Shown: positions 21,016-29,950, counted from the first letter of the stretch. The stretch: 64,000 nt of DNA from Naasia aerilata (GCF_030296595.1 NZ_AP027731.1:1550001-1614000); one strand, 5' to 3'. The notes: a model not told the origin generated them from the letters alone. A program made the numbers and translations.

Positions 21016-22276
21016 CCGACCAGCAGATCCCCGCGCGCGGCCAGGACGCGCCCAAGGTGACGGACGAGCCCGAGAAGGAGCCGGGGAGAGCCGCTGGCAC
21101 CTGTTCCTCCGGGAGCTGACGACCGGCAGCGTCCTCATCTCGGTCCTCGCCGTGCTGCTCTCGATCATCGCGGGCGGCATCCTGATCGCCGTCACCGACG
21201 AGCGCGTGCAGGCCGCGGCCGGCTACTTCTTCTCCCGTCCCCTCGACACGCTCAACGCGATCGGCCAGTCGGTGGGCGGCGCCTACTCCGCGCTCTTCCA
21301 GGGCGCGATCTACAACTTCCGGCGCCCCGGCTTCGCGGCCGGCATCCGGCCCCTGACCGAGACGCTGACGTTCGCGACGCCGCTCATCGCCGCCGGGCTC
21401 GGTGTGGCGCTCGCGTTCCGCGTCGGCCTGTTCAACATCGGCGGCCGCGGCCAGATGCTTCTCGCGGCTGCTGCGGCCGGCTGGGTCGGGTTCTCGCTCG
21501 ACCTGCCGCCGGTCGTGCACCTGCTGTTCGCGGTGCTCGTCGGCATTGTGTTCGGCGGCCTGTGGGGCGGCCTCGCCGGCCTGCTCAAGGCGCGCACGGG
21601 TGCCCATGAGGTGATCACGACGATCATGCTCAACTACATCGCCTACTACCTGGTGTCCTTCCTGCTCCGCACGCCGGTCCTGCAGGCCCCGGGCAGCAAC
21701 AACCCGAAGACGCCGGCGATGAAGCCGAACGCGACCTACCCCGACCTCTTCGGGCCCGGGTACAACCTGCACGCCGGGTTCCTGTTCGCGATCGTCGCGA
21801 CGATCATCGTCTGGTACCTGCTGAACCGCTCCAACCTCGGCTTCCAGTTCCGCGCGGTCGGGGAGAACCCGAACGCCGCACGGGTCGCGGGCATCAACGT
21901 GAAGAGCGTCTACGTCTGGGCGATGGTGATCTCGGGAGGCCTCGTCGGCCTCGCGGGCACCGCCCAGGCCCTCGGCACCATCAAGACGGGCTTCGGCTCC
22001 GGCATCGATGCCGGCATCGGCTTCGACGCGATCACCGTTGCGCTCCTCGGCCGATCCCGGCCGTGGGGCGTCTTCGCGGCGGGACTCCTGTTCGGCGCCT
22101 TCAAGGCCGGCGGGTTCTCGATGCAGGCCGCCGAGGGGGTCCCCGTCGACATCGTCCTCGTCGTCCAGTCCCTCATCGTGCTGTTCATCGCGGCCCCGCC
22201 GCTGGTGCGCACCATCTTCCGCCTGCCGACCCCCGGGTCGCGGGCGCCGCGTCGGCGAGAGGCGGTGGCCAAGTGA
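21012..22276 (+). CDS. Nucleoside ABC transporter permease 1 (frameshifted in this sequence)
   Basis: BMP-type inner-membrane permease with about ten hydrophobic segments. The charged N-terminus (VTDQQIPARGQDAPK..) is in the GTG 21012 frame and the membrane domain in another; one G restored in the run 21083-21086 joins them. Family block: GLFNIGGRGQMLLAAAAAG, GAHEVITTIMLNYIAYYL and FQFRAVGENPNAARVAGIN. Start overlaps the ATPase stop as GTGA, its stop overlaps the second permease. Confidence 0.92.
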
Positions 22277-23553
22277 CGGTCGCAGCGGTCCCGGTCAACT
22301 CCGAGCCGGCCCTCGAGCGCACCGTGATGCGCAGCTGGAAGGTCCCGCTCGCGCTCGGCATCTTCGTCGTGATCGCGGCGGTGCTGTTCATCGGCTTCGG
22401 CCGGGACGGCGTCTCCACGTTCCGCCTGGCGACCGACAGCGACGCCTTCAAGCTGCCCGACCTCGTCATCCCCACTCGCGTCGGCTGCGTCGTGATGACC
22501 GTGCTGCTGGCCGCGATCACCGGCTACACGGTGATGCTCGCCCGGGCGGCCCGGCGGGTCCCGCTGTGGCTCATCGCCGTCTACGGCGTGCTGTTCGTCG
22601 TGGACTTCCTCACCTGGGCCTCGGCCGGCGCGGCCGTGCCCGTGCCCGGCCTGCTCGTCGGCACGCTGGGCCTCAGCGTGCCGCTCATCTTCGGCGCCCT
22701 CGGCGGCGTGATCGGTGAGCGGGTCGGGGTCGTCAACGTGGCCATCGAGGGCCAGCTGCTCGCCGGCGCGTTCGCGTCCGCCGTCGTCGCCTCGGTCACC
22801 CAGAACGCCTACGCCGGGCTCCTCGGCGCGATGATCGCGGGCGTCCTCGTGTCCTTCGTGCTGGCCGCGTTCGCCATCAAATACCTCGTCGACCAGGTCA
22901 TCGTCGGCGTCGTCCTCAACGTGCTCGTGACGGGCCTCACCAGCTTCTTCTTCTCGAAGGTGCTCACGCCGAACTCGGCCGTGCTCAACTCCCCGCCCAA
23001 GTTCGAGCGGATTCGGATCCCGATCCTCGCCGACATCCCGATCGTCGGGCCCGCGCTGTTCCGGCAGACGATCATCGTCTACGTCATGTACGTGGCCGTC
23101 GCGCTCGTCTGGTTCTGCCTGTTCAAGACCCGCTGGGGCCTGCGCCTCCGCGCCGTCGGGGAGCACCCGACCGCCGCGGACACCGTGGGCATCAACGTGG
23201 CCCGCACGCGGTTCTGGAACGTCTCGCTGGCCGGCGCGATCGCCGGCTTCGGCGGCGCCTACCTGACGCTCGGTGCCGTCGGCTCCTTCAACAAGGAGAT
23301 GACCGCGGGCGCGGGCTTCATCGCCCTCGCCGCCGTCATCTTCGGGCGCTGGGATCCGCTCCGCGCGACCCTCGCCGCGCTGCTGTTCGGCTTCGCGCAG
23401 AACCTGCAGAACGTGCTGAGCATCATCGGCTCGCCGGTGCCGAGCGAGTTCATGCTCATGCTCCCCTACATCGTCACGATCGTCGCGGTCGCCGGACTGG
23501 TCGGGCAGGTGCGCGCCCCTGCGGCGTCCGGCAAGCCGTACGTGAAGTCATGA
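22273..23553 (+). CDS. Nucleoside ABC transporter permease 2
   Basis: 426-aa permease partner of the preceding gene. Key blocks: GERVGVVNVAIEGQLLAGAF, DQVIVGVVLNVLVTGLTSFF, LRLRAVGEHPTAADTVGIN and GAGFIALAAVIFGRWDP. About ten hydrophobic segments. GTG 22273 overlaps the previous stop, and its own stop overlaps the cdd start as ATGA, so transport and catabolic genes are coupled. Confidence 0.94.
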   Translation: MTVAAVPVNSEPALERTVMRSWKVPLALGIFVVIAAVLFIGFGRDGVSTFRLATDSDAFKLPDLVIPTRVGCVVMTVLLAAITGYTVMLARAARRVPLWLIAVYGVLFVVDFLTWASAGAAVPVPGLLVGTLGLSVPLIFGALGGVIGERVGVVNVAIEGQLLAGAFASAVVASVTQNAYAGLLGAMIAGVLVSFVLAAFAIKYLVDQVIVGVVLNVLVTGLTSFFFSKVLTPNSAVLNSPPKFERIRIPILADIPIVGPALFRQTIIVYVMYVAVALVWFCLFKTRWGLRLRAVGEHPTAADTVGINVARTRFWNVSLAGAIAGFGGAYLTLGAVGSFNKEMTAGAGFIALAAVIFGRWDPLRATLAALLFGFAQNLQNVLSIIGSPVPSEFMLMLPYIVTIVAVAGLVGQVRAPAASGKPYVKS

Positions 23554-23978
23554 CCGACGCGCAGAGCTCCACGGTCGACTGGGACGGCCTGCGGGCCGTG
23601 GCGGTCGAGGCGATGCAGAAGGCGTACGTCCCGTACTCCCGATTCCCGGTCGGCGTGGCCGCCATCGTCGACGACGGCCGCGTCATCAGCGGCTGCAACG
23701 TCGAGAACGCGTCCTACGGCCTCACACTGTGCGCTGAGTGCACACTCGTGTCGAACCTCATCATGACGGGTGGCGGCAAGCTCGTCGCGTTCACGTGCGT
23801 CGACGGGGACGGCGGCGCCCTCATGCCGTGCGGACGGTGCCGTCAGCTCCTGTTCGAGCACTCGGCGGAGGGCATGCTGCTGGAGACCGTCAGCGGCATC
23901 CGCACGATCGACGAGGTCATCCCGGACGCGTTCGGCCCCCGCACCCTGGCGGCATACCGCGCCGAGCACGACGCCTGA
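23550..23978 (+). CDS. cdd: Cytidine deaminase
   Basis: Zinc enzyme converting (deoxy)cytidine to (deoxy)uridine. Single-domain tetrameric type, 142 aa. The zinc/catalytic motifs are SGCNVENASYGLTLCAECT (Cys, Glu) and LMPCGRCRQLL (two Cys). Its place directly after the nucleoside transporter means imported cytidine is deaminated at once, and the uridine or deoxyuridine can then be cleaved by downstream enzymes. Confidence 0.96.
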   Translation: MTDAQSSTVDWDGLRAVAVEAMQKAYVPYSRFPVGVAAIVDDGRVISGCNVENASYGLTLCAECTLVSNLIMTGGGKLVAFTCVDGDGGALMPCGRCRQLLFEHSAEGMLLETVSGIRTIDEVIPDAFGPRTLAAYRAEHDA

Positions 23979-23990
23979 CTCTCCTCTCCG

Positions 23991-24029
23991 CCGAGCGCGC
24001 CCCGTGCCGGCGCTGCGGAGCGCGCTCGG
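23991..24029. repeat. Hairpin with CCGAGCGCGC arms (related to 55553-55620)
   Basis: Perfect 10-bp arms (23991-24000 and 24020-24029) between cdd and deoA. The left arm plus following bases, ccgagcgcgccccgt, recurs exactly in the palindrome at 55553-55620. It could act as an attenuator inside the operon; deoA has its own -10 box just downstream. Confidence 0.6.
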
Positions 24030-24058
24030 TGGCAGCCGCGCACCGCTAGCGTGGAGGC

Positions 24059-25342
24059 GTGACTGAGGCTTTCGACGCCGTTGACCTGATCGTCGCCAAG
24101 CGGGACCGGCGGGAGCTGACGACCGCCGAGATCGACTGGCTCGTCGACGCGTTCACCCGCGGCTATGTCGCGGACGAGCAGATGTCCGCGTGGGCCATGG
24201 CGGTGCTGCTCAACGGCATGACCCGCAGCGAGATCCGCGACCTGACGCTGGCGATGATCGCGAGCGGGGAGCGGATGAACTTCGACCGGCTCAGCAAGCG
24301 CACCGCCGACAAGCACTCGACGGGCGGAGTGGGCGACAAGATCACGCTGCCCCTGGCGCCCCTCGTCGCGGCGTTCGGCGTGGCGGTCCCGCAGCTCTCC
24401 GGGCGGGGCCTCGGCCACACGGGCGGCACTCTCGACAAGCTGGAGTCGATCCCGGGCTGGCGCGCCGACGTCGCGCCGGACGCGATGCTCGCTCAGCTCG
24501 AGGACGTCGGCGCCGTCATCTGCGCCGCCGGTGCGGGGCTGGCCCCCGCCGACAAGCGGCTCTATGCGCTCCGCGACACGACGGGCACGGTCGAGGCGAT
24601 CCCGCTGATCGCATCCTCGATCATGTCGAAGAAGATCGCCGAGGGGACGTCGGCGCTCGTCCTCGACGTGAAGTTCGGCGAGGGCGCATTCATGAAGGAC
24701 CTCGACCGAGCGCGTGAGCTCGCGCGCACGATGGTCGACCTCGGCAGGGACGCGGGCGTCGCGACGAGCGCGCTGCTGACCGATATGTCGATTCCGCTGG
24801 GGCTCACCATCGGCAACGCCCTCGAGGTGCGCGAGGCGGTCGAGGTGCTCGCCGGAGGAGGACCGGCGGATGTGGTCGAGCTCACGGTCGAGCTCGCGCG
24901 CGCCATGGTCGCCTCCGTGGGCATGGCTGACGCCGATCCCGCCGCGGCTCTGGCCGACGGCCGGGCGATGGACGTGTGGCGCCGGATGATCTCCGCCCAG
25001 GGCGGCGACCCGGACGCGCCGCTCCCGACGGGCCGCGAGACGCACGTCGTGACGGCGGACGCGTCCGGCATCCTGACCGAGCAGCACGCGCTGCCGTTCG
25101 GCATCGCCGCCTGGCGCCTCGGCGCGGGCCGGGCGCGTCAGCAGGATCCGGTGTCCGCGGGTGCCGGCATCGAGCTGCACGCGAAGCCGGGTGATGCGGT
25201 GACCGAGGGGCAGCCGCTCTTCACGCTCCACACGGACGAGGAGTCCCGGCTCCCGCGCGCCCTGGAGGCGCTCGAGGGCGCGTGGTCGATCGGCGACACG
25301 GCCCCGGCGGCGCGTCCCCTGATAGCGGATCGCATCTCCTGA
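24059..25342 (+). CDS. deoA: Thymidine phosphorylase
   Basis: Splits thymidine or deoxyuridine with phosphate to base plus deoxyribose 1-phosphate. The 427-aa protein has the pyrimidine nucleoside phosphorylase signature KHSTGGVGDKITLPLAPLVA, SGRGLGHTGGTLDKLES, and the C-terminal PYNP domain GAGIELHAKPGDAVTEGQPLF. GTG 24059 has TAGCGT six bases upstream, so it can be transcribed leaderless from an internal promoter. Confidence 0.96.
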   Translation: MTEAFDAVDLIVAKRDRRELTTAEIDWLVDAFTRGYVADEQMSAWAMAVLLNGMTRSEIRDLTLAMIASGERMNFDRLSKRTADKHSTGGVGDKITLPLAPLVAAFGVAVPQLSGRGLGHTGGTLDKLESIPGWRADVAPDAMLAQLEDVGAVICAAGAGLAPADKRLYALRDTTGTVEAIPLIASSIMSKKIAEGTSALVLDVKFGEGAFMKDLDRARELARTMVDLGRDAGVATSALLTDMSIPLGLTIGNALEVREAVEVLAGGGPADVVELTVELARAMVASVGMADADPAAALADGRAMDVWRRMISAQGGDPDAPLPTGRETHVVTADASGILTEQHALPFGIAAWRLGAGRARQQDPVSAGAGIELHAKPGDAVTEGQPLFTLHTDEESRLPRALEALEGAWSIGDTAPAARPLIADRIS

Positions 25343-25354
25343 CGCGCGGCTGTT

Positions 25355-25442
25355 CTGACCAAATCAAGGACAATCGGCGGCTTGCGGCCTCGGATCGGCA
25401 TCAACCCGTCCGCGGTGGACGAATCGTCCTTGATTTGGTCAG
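25355..25442. repeat. Long hairpin between convergent genes (family F)
   Basis: Arms 25355-25375 (ctgaccaaatcaaggacaat..) and 25422-25442 pair at 19 of 21 positions around a 46-base spacer. Lies between convergent deoA and nucleoside hydrolase genes, so bidirectional termination is a natural role. The AT-rich arms contrast with the surroundings. Confidence 0.7.
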
Positions 25443-25456
25443 GCAGGTCCTCAGGC

Positions 25457-26404
25457 TCAGCGGGCGGGCTCGCCGATCCGCTCCAGCGCGTCCACGACGA
25501 GGGCCCAGAACTTCTCCCGGTCGAGGTCGACGGCGACCTGGGTGGTGACGCCGGGGCCCGGCACGTGGCGGAAGTCGGCCACCGTCATGCCGAGCGTGTG
25601 GGTGCCGGTGAGCTCGACCGTCAGGGGAGCGCGCCGCACGGTCATCACGGACGGGTCGATGACATAGGCGACGGCGCAGGGGTCGTGCACGGGCGGGTGG
25701 TCGAAGCCCTGTGCGCCCCGGTAGCTCTCCCGGAAGAAGTCCATGAGCTCGACCGTGAAGCGGGCAGGGGAGGTGCCGACCGCTGCGATGGCGGCCTCGA
25801 CCTCCGGCGTCGCGAGCGCCTGGTGCGTGAGGTCGAGGCCCACCATGGTGACGGGCCACTTCTCGCCGAACACGATGTGCGCCGCCTCCGGGTCGACGAC
25901 GATGTTGAACTCGGCCACCGCGCTCCAGTTGCCGACGTTGTAGCCGCCGCCCATGAGCACCACCTCGCGGACACGCTCGGCGATCCGCGGCTCCTTCCGC
26001 ACGGCGAGGGCGATGTTGGTGAGCGGCCCCGTGGGAACCAGCGTGATCTCACCCGGCTCGGCGGCCATCACCGTGTCGATGATGACGTCGACCGCGTGCC
26101 GGGGGTCGAGCTCGAACGTGGGGGCGGGCAGGACGGGGCCGTCGAGGCCGGAGTCGCCGTGGATGTCGCCGGCCGTCTCGACCTCGCGCACCAGCGGGCG
26201 GGCGCAGCCGGCGGCGAAGGGCACCCCTGTGATGCCGGCGACGGCGGCGACGGCGAGGGCGTTGCGCGTCACCTTCTCGAGCGTCTGGTTGCCTCCGACC
26301 GTCGTCACGGCCACCAGGTCGATCTCGGGGCTGCCCCAGGCGAGCAGCAGGGCGACGGCGTCGTCGTGGCCAGGGTCACAGTCGAGGATGATCTTGCGCG
26401 GCAT
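25457..26404 (-). CDS. Inosine-uridine type nucleoside N-ribohydrolase
   Basis: Hydrolyses the N-glycosidic bond of ribonucleosides to base and ribose. The N-terminal calcium-binding signature KIILDCDPGHDDAVALLLA is intact, as are PTGPLTNIALAV and the VHDPCAVAYVIDP segment with the catalytic His and a calcium Asp. 315 aa. ATG 26404 has TAGAGT six bases upstream, leaderless. Divergent from the SahH-like gene with a shared 62-base control region holding the palindrome TGCATATATGCA. Confidence 0.93.
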   Translation of the reverse strand: MPRKIILDCDPGHDDAVALLLAWGSPEIDLVAVTTVGGNQTLEKVTRNALAVAAVAGITGVPFAAGCARPLVREVETAGDIHGDSGLDGPVLPAPTFELDPRHAVDVIIDTVMAAEPGEITLVPTGPLTNIALAVRKEPRIAERVREVVLMGGGYNVGNWSAVAEFNIVVDPEAAHIVFGEKWPVTMVGLDLTHQALATPEVEAAIAAVGTSPARFTVELMDFFRESYRGAQGFDHPPVHDPCAVAYVIDPSVMTVRRAPLTVELTGTHTLGMTVADFRHVPGPGVTTQVAVDLDREKFWALVVDALERIGEPAR

Positions 26405-26424
26405 GCACTCACTCTAGCCACTTC

Positions 26425-26436
26425 TGCATATATGCA
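26425..26436. promoter_or_regulatory. Candidate operator palindrome TGCATATATGCA
   Basis: Perfect 12-bp palindrome in an AT-rich patch between two divergent genes, next to a partial second copy TTTCATATGTG at 26444-26454. It lies upstream of both -10 boxes (TAGAGT on minus; TAGGGT on plus). The IclR-type regulator two genes on is a plausible ligand. Confidence 0.5.
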
Positions 26437-26466
26437 ATCGAGTTTCATATGTGTAGGGTGCCGGGC

Positions 26467-27648
26467 ATGAGCTCTTCCGACCTCGCCGCGACCGGCGCCG
26501 CCCGCATCACCTGGATCCGCTCGCGGATGCCCCTTCTCGCGGAGACGCGTGCCCGCTTCGCCGCCGAGCGGCCCTTCGAGGGCATCCGCATCGGGATGTC
26601 CCTCCACCTGGAGCCGAAGACCGCGGTCCTCCTCGAGACGCTCGCGGCCGGCGGGGCGGAGGTCGTCAGCACCGGCAACCACGGCTCGACACAGGACGAC
26701 ACCGTCGCGGCCCTCCGGGAGCAGGGCATGACCGTGTTCGGCCGCCGAGACGACACCCTCGAGCAGCACCATGCCAACGTCGAGGCCGTGCTGGATGCCC
26801 GCCCCCAGATCCTGCTCGACAACGGGGCCGACCTCGCCGCCGGCGTCGTCCGCCGCGGGGTGGCGGGCGAGGTGCGCGGAGGCACCGAGGAGACCACCTC
26901 CGGCGCATTCCGCCTGCGGGACGAGCTCGCGGGCGCGGTGCCGTTCCCCGTGCTCGTCATCAACGACAGCCCGCTCAAGGCGATCGGCGAGAACCTGCAC
27001 GCGGTCGGCCAGTCCGCCGTGGAGAGCTTCCAGCGGATCACCAACCTGATGGTCCCGGGCCGCCGATTCGTCGTCATCGGCTACGGCTGGTGCGGGCGCG
27101 GCGTCGCCCGCTACCTCAAGGCGCTCGGCGGGCAGGTGGCCGTGGCCGAGGTCGACGAGATCAAGGCGTTCGAGGCGGCCCTCGACGGCTTCCTTGTGGA
27201 CGACCTGGAGAACCTCCTCCCGAACGCGCAGGCGGTCATCACGGCGACCGGGCACTCCAACGTGCTTCCCGGGCACCTGCTGCCCCTGCTGCCCTCCGGC
27301 GCTGTCCTCGCCAACATCGGGCACTTCCCGGACGAGATCGACACCGCCGCGCTCGCCGAGCAGGCGGCCGCGCGCGAGCCGCTCGACGAGGCGCTCGAGC
27401 TCTTCCGGATGCCGGACGGCCGGGAGATCGTCCTCATCGCGGACGGACGCATGTTCAACCTCGCCGGCCGCTCGCCCAAGGGCAACTCGATCGCGTCGAT
27501 GGACCTCGGCTTCCTCCTCCAGGCCAGGTCGCTCGAGCGGGTCGCGACCGCCGCGGACACCCTCGTGGCCGGCGCTCAGCCGATCCCGGACGACATCAAC
27601 CGGGCGATCGCGCGGCGCATGGTCGAGGTGATGCGGACGGGCGCATGA
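26467..27648 (+). CDS. Adenosylhomocysteinase-like protein, divergent active site
   Basis: 393-aa member of the S-adenosylhomocysteine hydrolase family. The NAD-binding motif is GYGWCGRG, as in archaeal/Thermotoga-type enzymes, and the mammalian-type C-terminal NAD arm is absent. ETTSG, the Lys of INDSPLK, STQD and NIGHFPDEID are retained. Against the human enzyme (aligned by eye) Asp131 is Asn (LDNGAD for DDGGD), Asp190 is Glu (GEN for FDN) and His353 is Asn (KGNS for GHPS). The substrate may therefore differ from S-adenosylhomocysteine. ATG 26467 has TAGGGT seven bases upstream. Overlaps the IclR gene as ATGA. Confidence 0.8.
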   Translation: MSSSDLAATGAARITWIRSRMPLLAETRARFAAERPFEGIRIGMSLHLEPKTAVLLETLAAGGAEVVSTGNHGSTQDDTVAALREQGMTVFGRRDDTLEQHHANVEAVLDARPQILLDNGADLAAGVVRRGVAGEVRGGTEETTSGAFRLRDELAGAVPFPVLVINDSPLKAIGENLHAVGQSAVESFQRITNLMVPGRRFVVIGYGWCGRGVARYLKALGGQVAVAEVDEIKAFEAALDGFLVDDLENLLPNAQAVITATGHSNVLPGHLLPLLPSGAVLANIGHFPDEIDTAALAEQAAAREPLDEALELFRMPDGREIVLIADGRMFNLAGRSPKGNSIASMDLGFLLQARSLERVATAADTLVAGAQPIPDDINRAIARRMVEVMRTGA

Positions 27649-28382
27649 CGGGCGGGGCGCCCGGCGCCGGCCACGGCGCTGCTCCTGCCGCAGCCAGCTA
27701 TTCGGCGCCGGCCCTCGAGAAGGGACTCGACGTGCTCGAGCTTCTCGCCGGCAGCGCGGGGCCGCTGACCCAGAGTGGGATCGCGGCGGCACAGGGGCGC
27801 AGCGTGGGCCAGCTGTTCCGGGTGCTGCTCACGCTGGAGCGGCGCGGCTACGCGGTGCGGACGGAGGAGGGCGGCTACGTGCTGTCCGAGCGCCTCTTCG
27901 ACCTGGCGCACCGGCAGGCGCCCCGCCGCGGGCTCCTCGCGGCAGCGGCGGGACCCATGCGGCGCCTGGCCGAGGAGATCGGCCAGTCCTGCAACCTCGG
28001 CGTCCGCGAGGGCGACGTGGTCCGCGTCCTCGCCCAGGCGGAGAGCCCCAGCCCGTTCGGCTTCTCGGTGCGCGTCGGCGCCGCATTCCCGCTCGTCGAC
28101 ACGGTGACGGGCGCGGTCCTCCGAGCCTTCACGAGCGACGCGTCCGGCCAGGAGCTGGACGAGATCCGGCGCTCCGGCCGGGGCGAGCGCAGCGACAGCC
28201 TGCACGCCGGTGTGACCGATGTCGTGGTGCCGGTGCTGGGACCCGACGGCGCCGCGGTCGCGGCCCTCACGGTGCCCTACGTGTCCACGTCGTACAGCGG
28301 CGTGGGCATCGACGCGGTGCGCTCCGCGGTCGAGCGCGCGGCGGAGGAGATCGGAACCGCTCTCGGGCGGTCCGCCCCCTGA
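27645..28382 (+). CDS. IclR-family transcriptional regulator
   Basis: 245-aa regulator with an N-terminal winged helix (ALEKGLDVLELLAGS..PLTQSGIAAAQGRSVGQLFRVLLTLERRGY) and a C-terminal IclR effector domain (LAEEIGQSCNLGVREGDVVRVLAQAESPS; YSGVGIDAVRSAVERAAEEI). Start overlaps the SahH-like stop, so it is co-transcribed and probably controls that gene and the divergent nucleoside hydrolase. The effector is not evident; a nucleoside or its breakdown product is the natural guess. Confidence 0.88.
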   Translation: MTGGAPGAGHGAAPAAASYSAPALEKGLDVLELLAGSAGPLTQSGIAAAQGRSVGQLFRVLLTLERRGYAVRTEEGGYVLSERLFDLAHRQAPRRGLLAAAAGPMRRLAEEIGQSCNLGVREGDVVRVLAQAESPSPFGFSVRVGAAFPLVDTVTGAVLRAFTSDASGQELDEIRRSGRGERSDSLHAGVTDVVVPVLGPDGAAVAALTVPYVSTSYSGVGIDAVRSAVERAAEEIGTALGRSAP

Positions 28383-28413
28383 CGCGCGACCGACCCCCGG
28401 CTAGATTGGGGCG

Positions 28414-29541
28414 ATGAGCGGAGCGGGCGAGTATCTGTTGGACGGCGGCCGAGTGGACATCGCGTCGCTCCCGAAAGTGAGCCTGCACGACCACCTGGAC
28501 GGCGGGCTGCGGCCGCAGACCATCCTCGAGCTCGCGGACGAGCACGGCCTCGCGCTGCCGGAGCAGACCGCAGACGCCCTGGGCGAGTGGTTCTCCACCC
28601 AGGCCGACTCCGGCTCCCTTCCCCAGTACCTCGAGACGTTCGCGCTCACCACGGGCGTCATGCAGACCGCGCCGGCGCTCGCCCGCGTGGCCCGGGAGTT
28701 CGTGCAGGATCTCGACGCCGACGGCGTGATCTACGGCGAGATCCGCTGGGCGCCCGAGCAGCACCTCGAGCGCGGGCTGACGCTCGACGAGGTGGTCGAG
28801 GCCGTTCAGGCCGGGATCGATCAGGGCATCGAGGACGCGATGCGGACGAGCGGACGCGAGCTGCGCATCGGACAGCTGGTGACGGCGCTGCGGCAGAACG
28901 ACCGCGGGGTCGAGATCGCCGAGCTCGCGCTCCGGCACCGCGGCAACGGCGTCGTCGGCTTCGACATCGCCGGTCCCGAGGCCGGGTTCCTGCCGAGCCG
29001 CATGGGGGAGGCCTTCGACCTGCTCGCCGAGAACTGGTTCCCCGTCACGGTGCACGCGGGTGAGGCCGGAGACCTCGACAGCATCAGCAGCGCCCTCCTG
29101 GACGGCCGTGCTCTGCGCCTCGGGCACGGCGTCCGCCTGGCCCTCGACATCTCCATCGAGGGCGAGGACGACGCGAACACGTGGGTGAGCCTCGGCCGCC
29201 TCGCCCACTGGGTGAAGGACCGGGAGATCGCGCTCGAGCTCTCGCCGTCGTCGAACCTGCAGACCGGCGCGATCGAGGAGTGGGGCGACGACCTCGCCGA
29301 CCACCCGTTCGACCTGCTCTACCAGCTCGGCTTCCGGGTCACCGTGAACACCGACAACCGCCTCATGAGCGACACCTCGCTCACCAAGGAGCTCTCGCTG
29401 CTCGCCGACACGTTCGGCTACGACCTCGCGGACTTCGAGGTGTTCCAGCTCAACGCCGCCGCGGCCACGTTCCAGTCCGTGGAGGACCGGGAGGAGCTCG
29501 CGGACCGGATCAGTGCCGGGTTCGACGAGGCCGGCGTGTGA
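28414..29541 (+). CDS. add: Adenosine deaminase
   Basis: Converts (deoxy)adenosine to (deoxy)inosine. Metal and catalytic motifs seen: KVSLHDHLDGGLRP (two His), HAGEAGDL (zinc His, catalytic Glu), RLGHGVRL, and TVNTDNRLMS with Asn-Thr-Asp-Asn. Here the usual SLNTDDP is NTDN, a variant common in actinobacterial members. 375 aa. ATG 28414 has TAGATT six bases upstream. The product inosine is a substrate for the nucleoside hydrolase at 25.5 kb or the phosphorylase at 31.7 kb. Confidence 0.93.
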   Translation: MSGAGEYLLDGGRVDIASLPKVSLHDHLDGGLRPQTILELADEHGLALPEQTADALGEWFSTQADSGSLPQYLETFALTTGVMQTAPALARVAREFVQDLDADGVIYGEIRWAPEQHLERGLTLDEVVEAVQAGIDQGIEDAMRTSGRELRIGQLVTALRQNDRGVEIAELALRHRGNGVVGFDIAGPEAGFLPSRMGEAFDLLAENWFPVTVHAGEAGDLDSISSALLDGRALRLGHGVRLALDISIEGEDDANTWVSLGRLAHWVKDREIALELSPSSNLQTGAIEEWGDDLADHPFDLLYQLGFRVTVNTDNRLMSDTSLTKELSLLADTFGYDLADFEVFQLNAAAATFQSVEDREELADRISAGFDEAGV

Positions 29542-29572
29542 CTGCCAGCCGCATCACCGTCGAGGCTGGCAG
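29542..29572. promoter_or_regulatory. Inverted repeat over the PTS IIB promoter
   Basis: Perfect 9-bp arms ctgccagcc / ggctggcag with a 13-base spacer immediately after the add stop. The right arm overlaps the probable -10 box CAGGAT of the PTS gene, so it could be an operator or a weak terminator. Confidence 0.45.
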
Positions 29573-29581
29573 GATCGCGGC

Positions 29582-29854
29582 GTGAAGATCGTCGCCATCT
29601 GCGGAGCGGGCATCGGGACGTCGGCCATCCTGAAGGTGAGCGCCGAGCGCGCTCTTCAGCGCCTCGGGATCGAGGCCGACGTGGAGGCCACGGACGTGTC
29701 GAGCCTGCACGCGGACGCCGACGACGCGCAGGTCATCCTCACCACGGCGGAGCATGTGCCGGCGATCGGCCGCACCTTCGCGGACGTCATCGTGGTCGAC
29801 AACATCCTCGACCAGGAGGAGCTGACCGAGAAGCTGGAGCGCGCGCTCGGCTGA
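29582..29854 (+). CDS. PTS lactose/ascorbate-type IIB component, orphan
   Basis: 90-aa phosphocarrier with the Rossmann-like IIB fold; VAICGAGIGTSAILKVSAE contains the phospho-accepting Cys in the CGxGxGTS loop typical of ascorbate (UlaB/SgaB) enzymes. No IIA or IIC gene is nearby, so it either serves a distant transporter or has a regulatory role. GTG 29582 with CAGGAT six bases upstream suggests a leaderless mRNA. Confidence 0.85.
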   Translation: MKIVAICGAGIGTSAILKVSAERALQRLGIEADVEATDVSSLHADADDAQVILTTAEHVPAIGRTFADVIVVDNILDQEELTEKLERALG

Positions 29855-29950
29855 GGTGCCGATCCGCCGCTGCCGCCCCCGTACCGCTGGGTGAGGAGCT
29901 GCCCGCAGGGCTCGGAACGCTCGTGAGGGCTGCTGCTTCCCGTACCGCTG

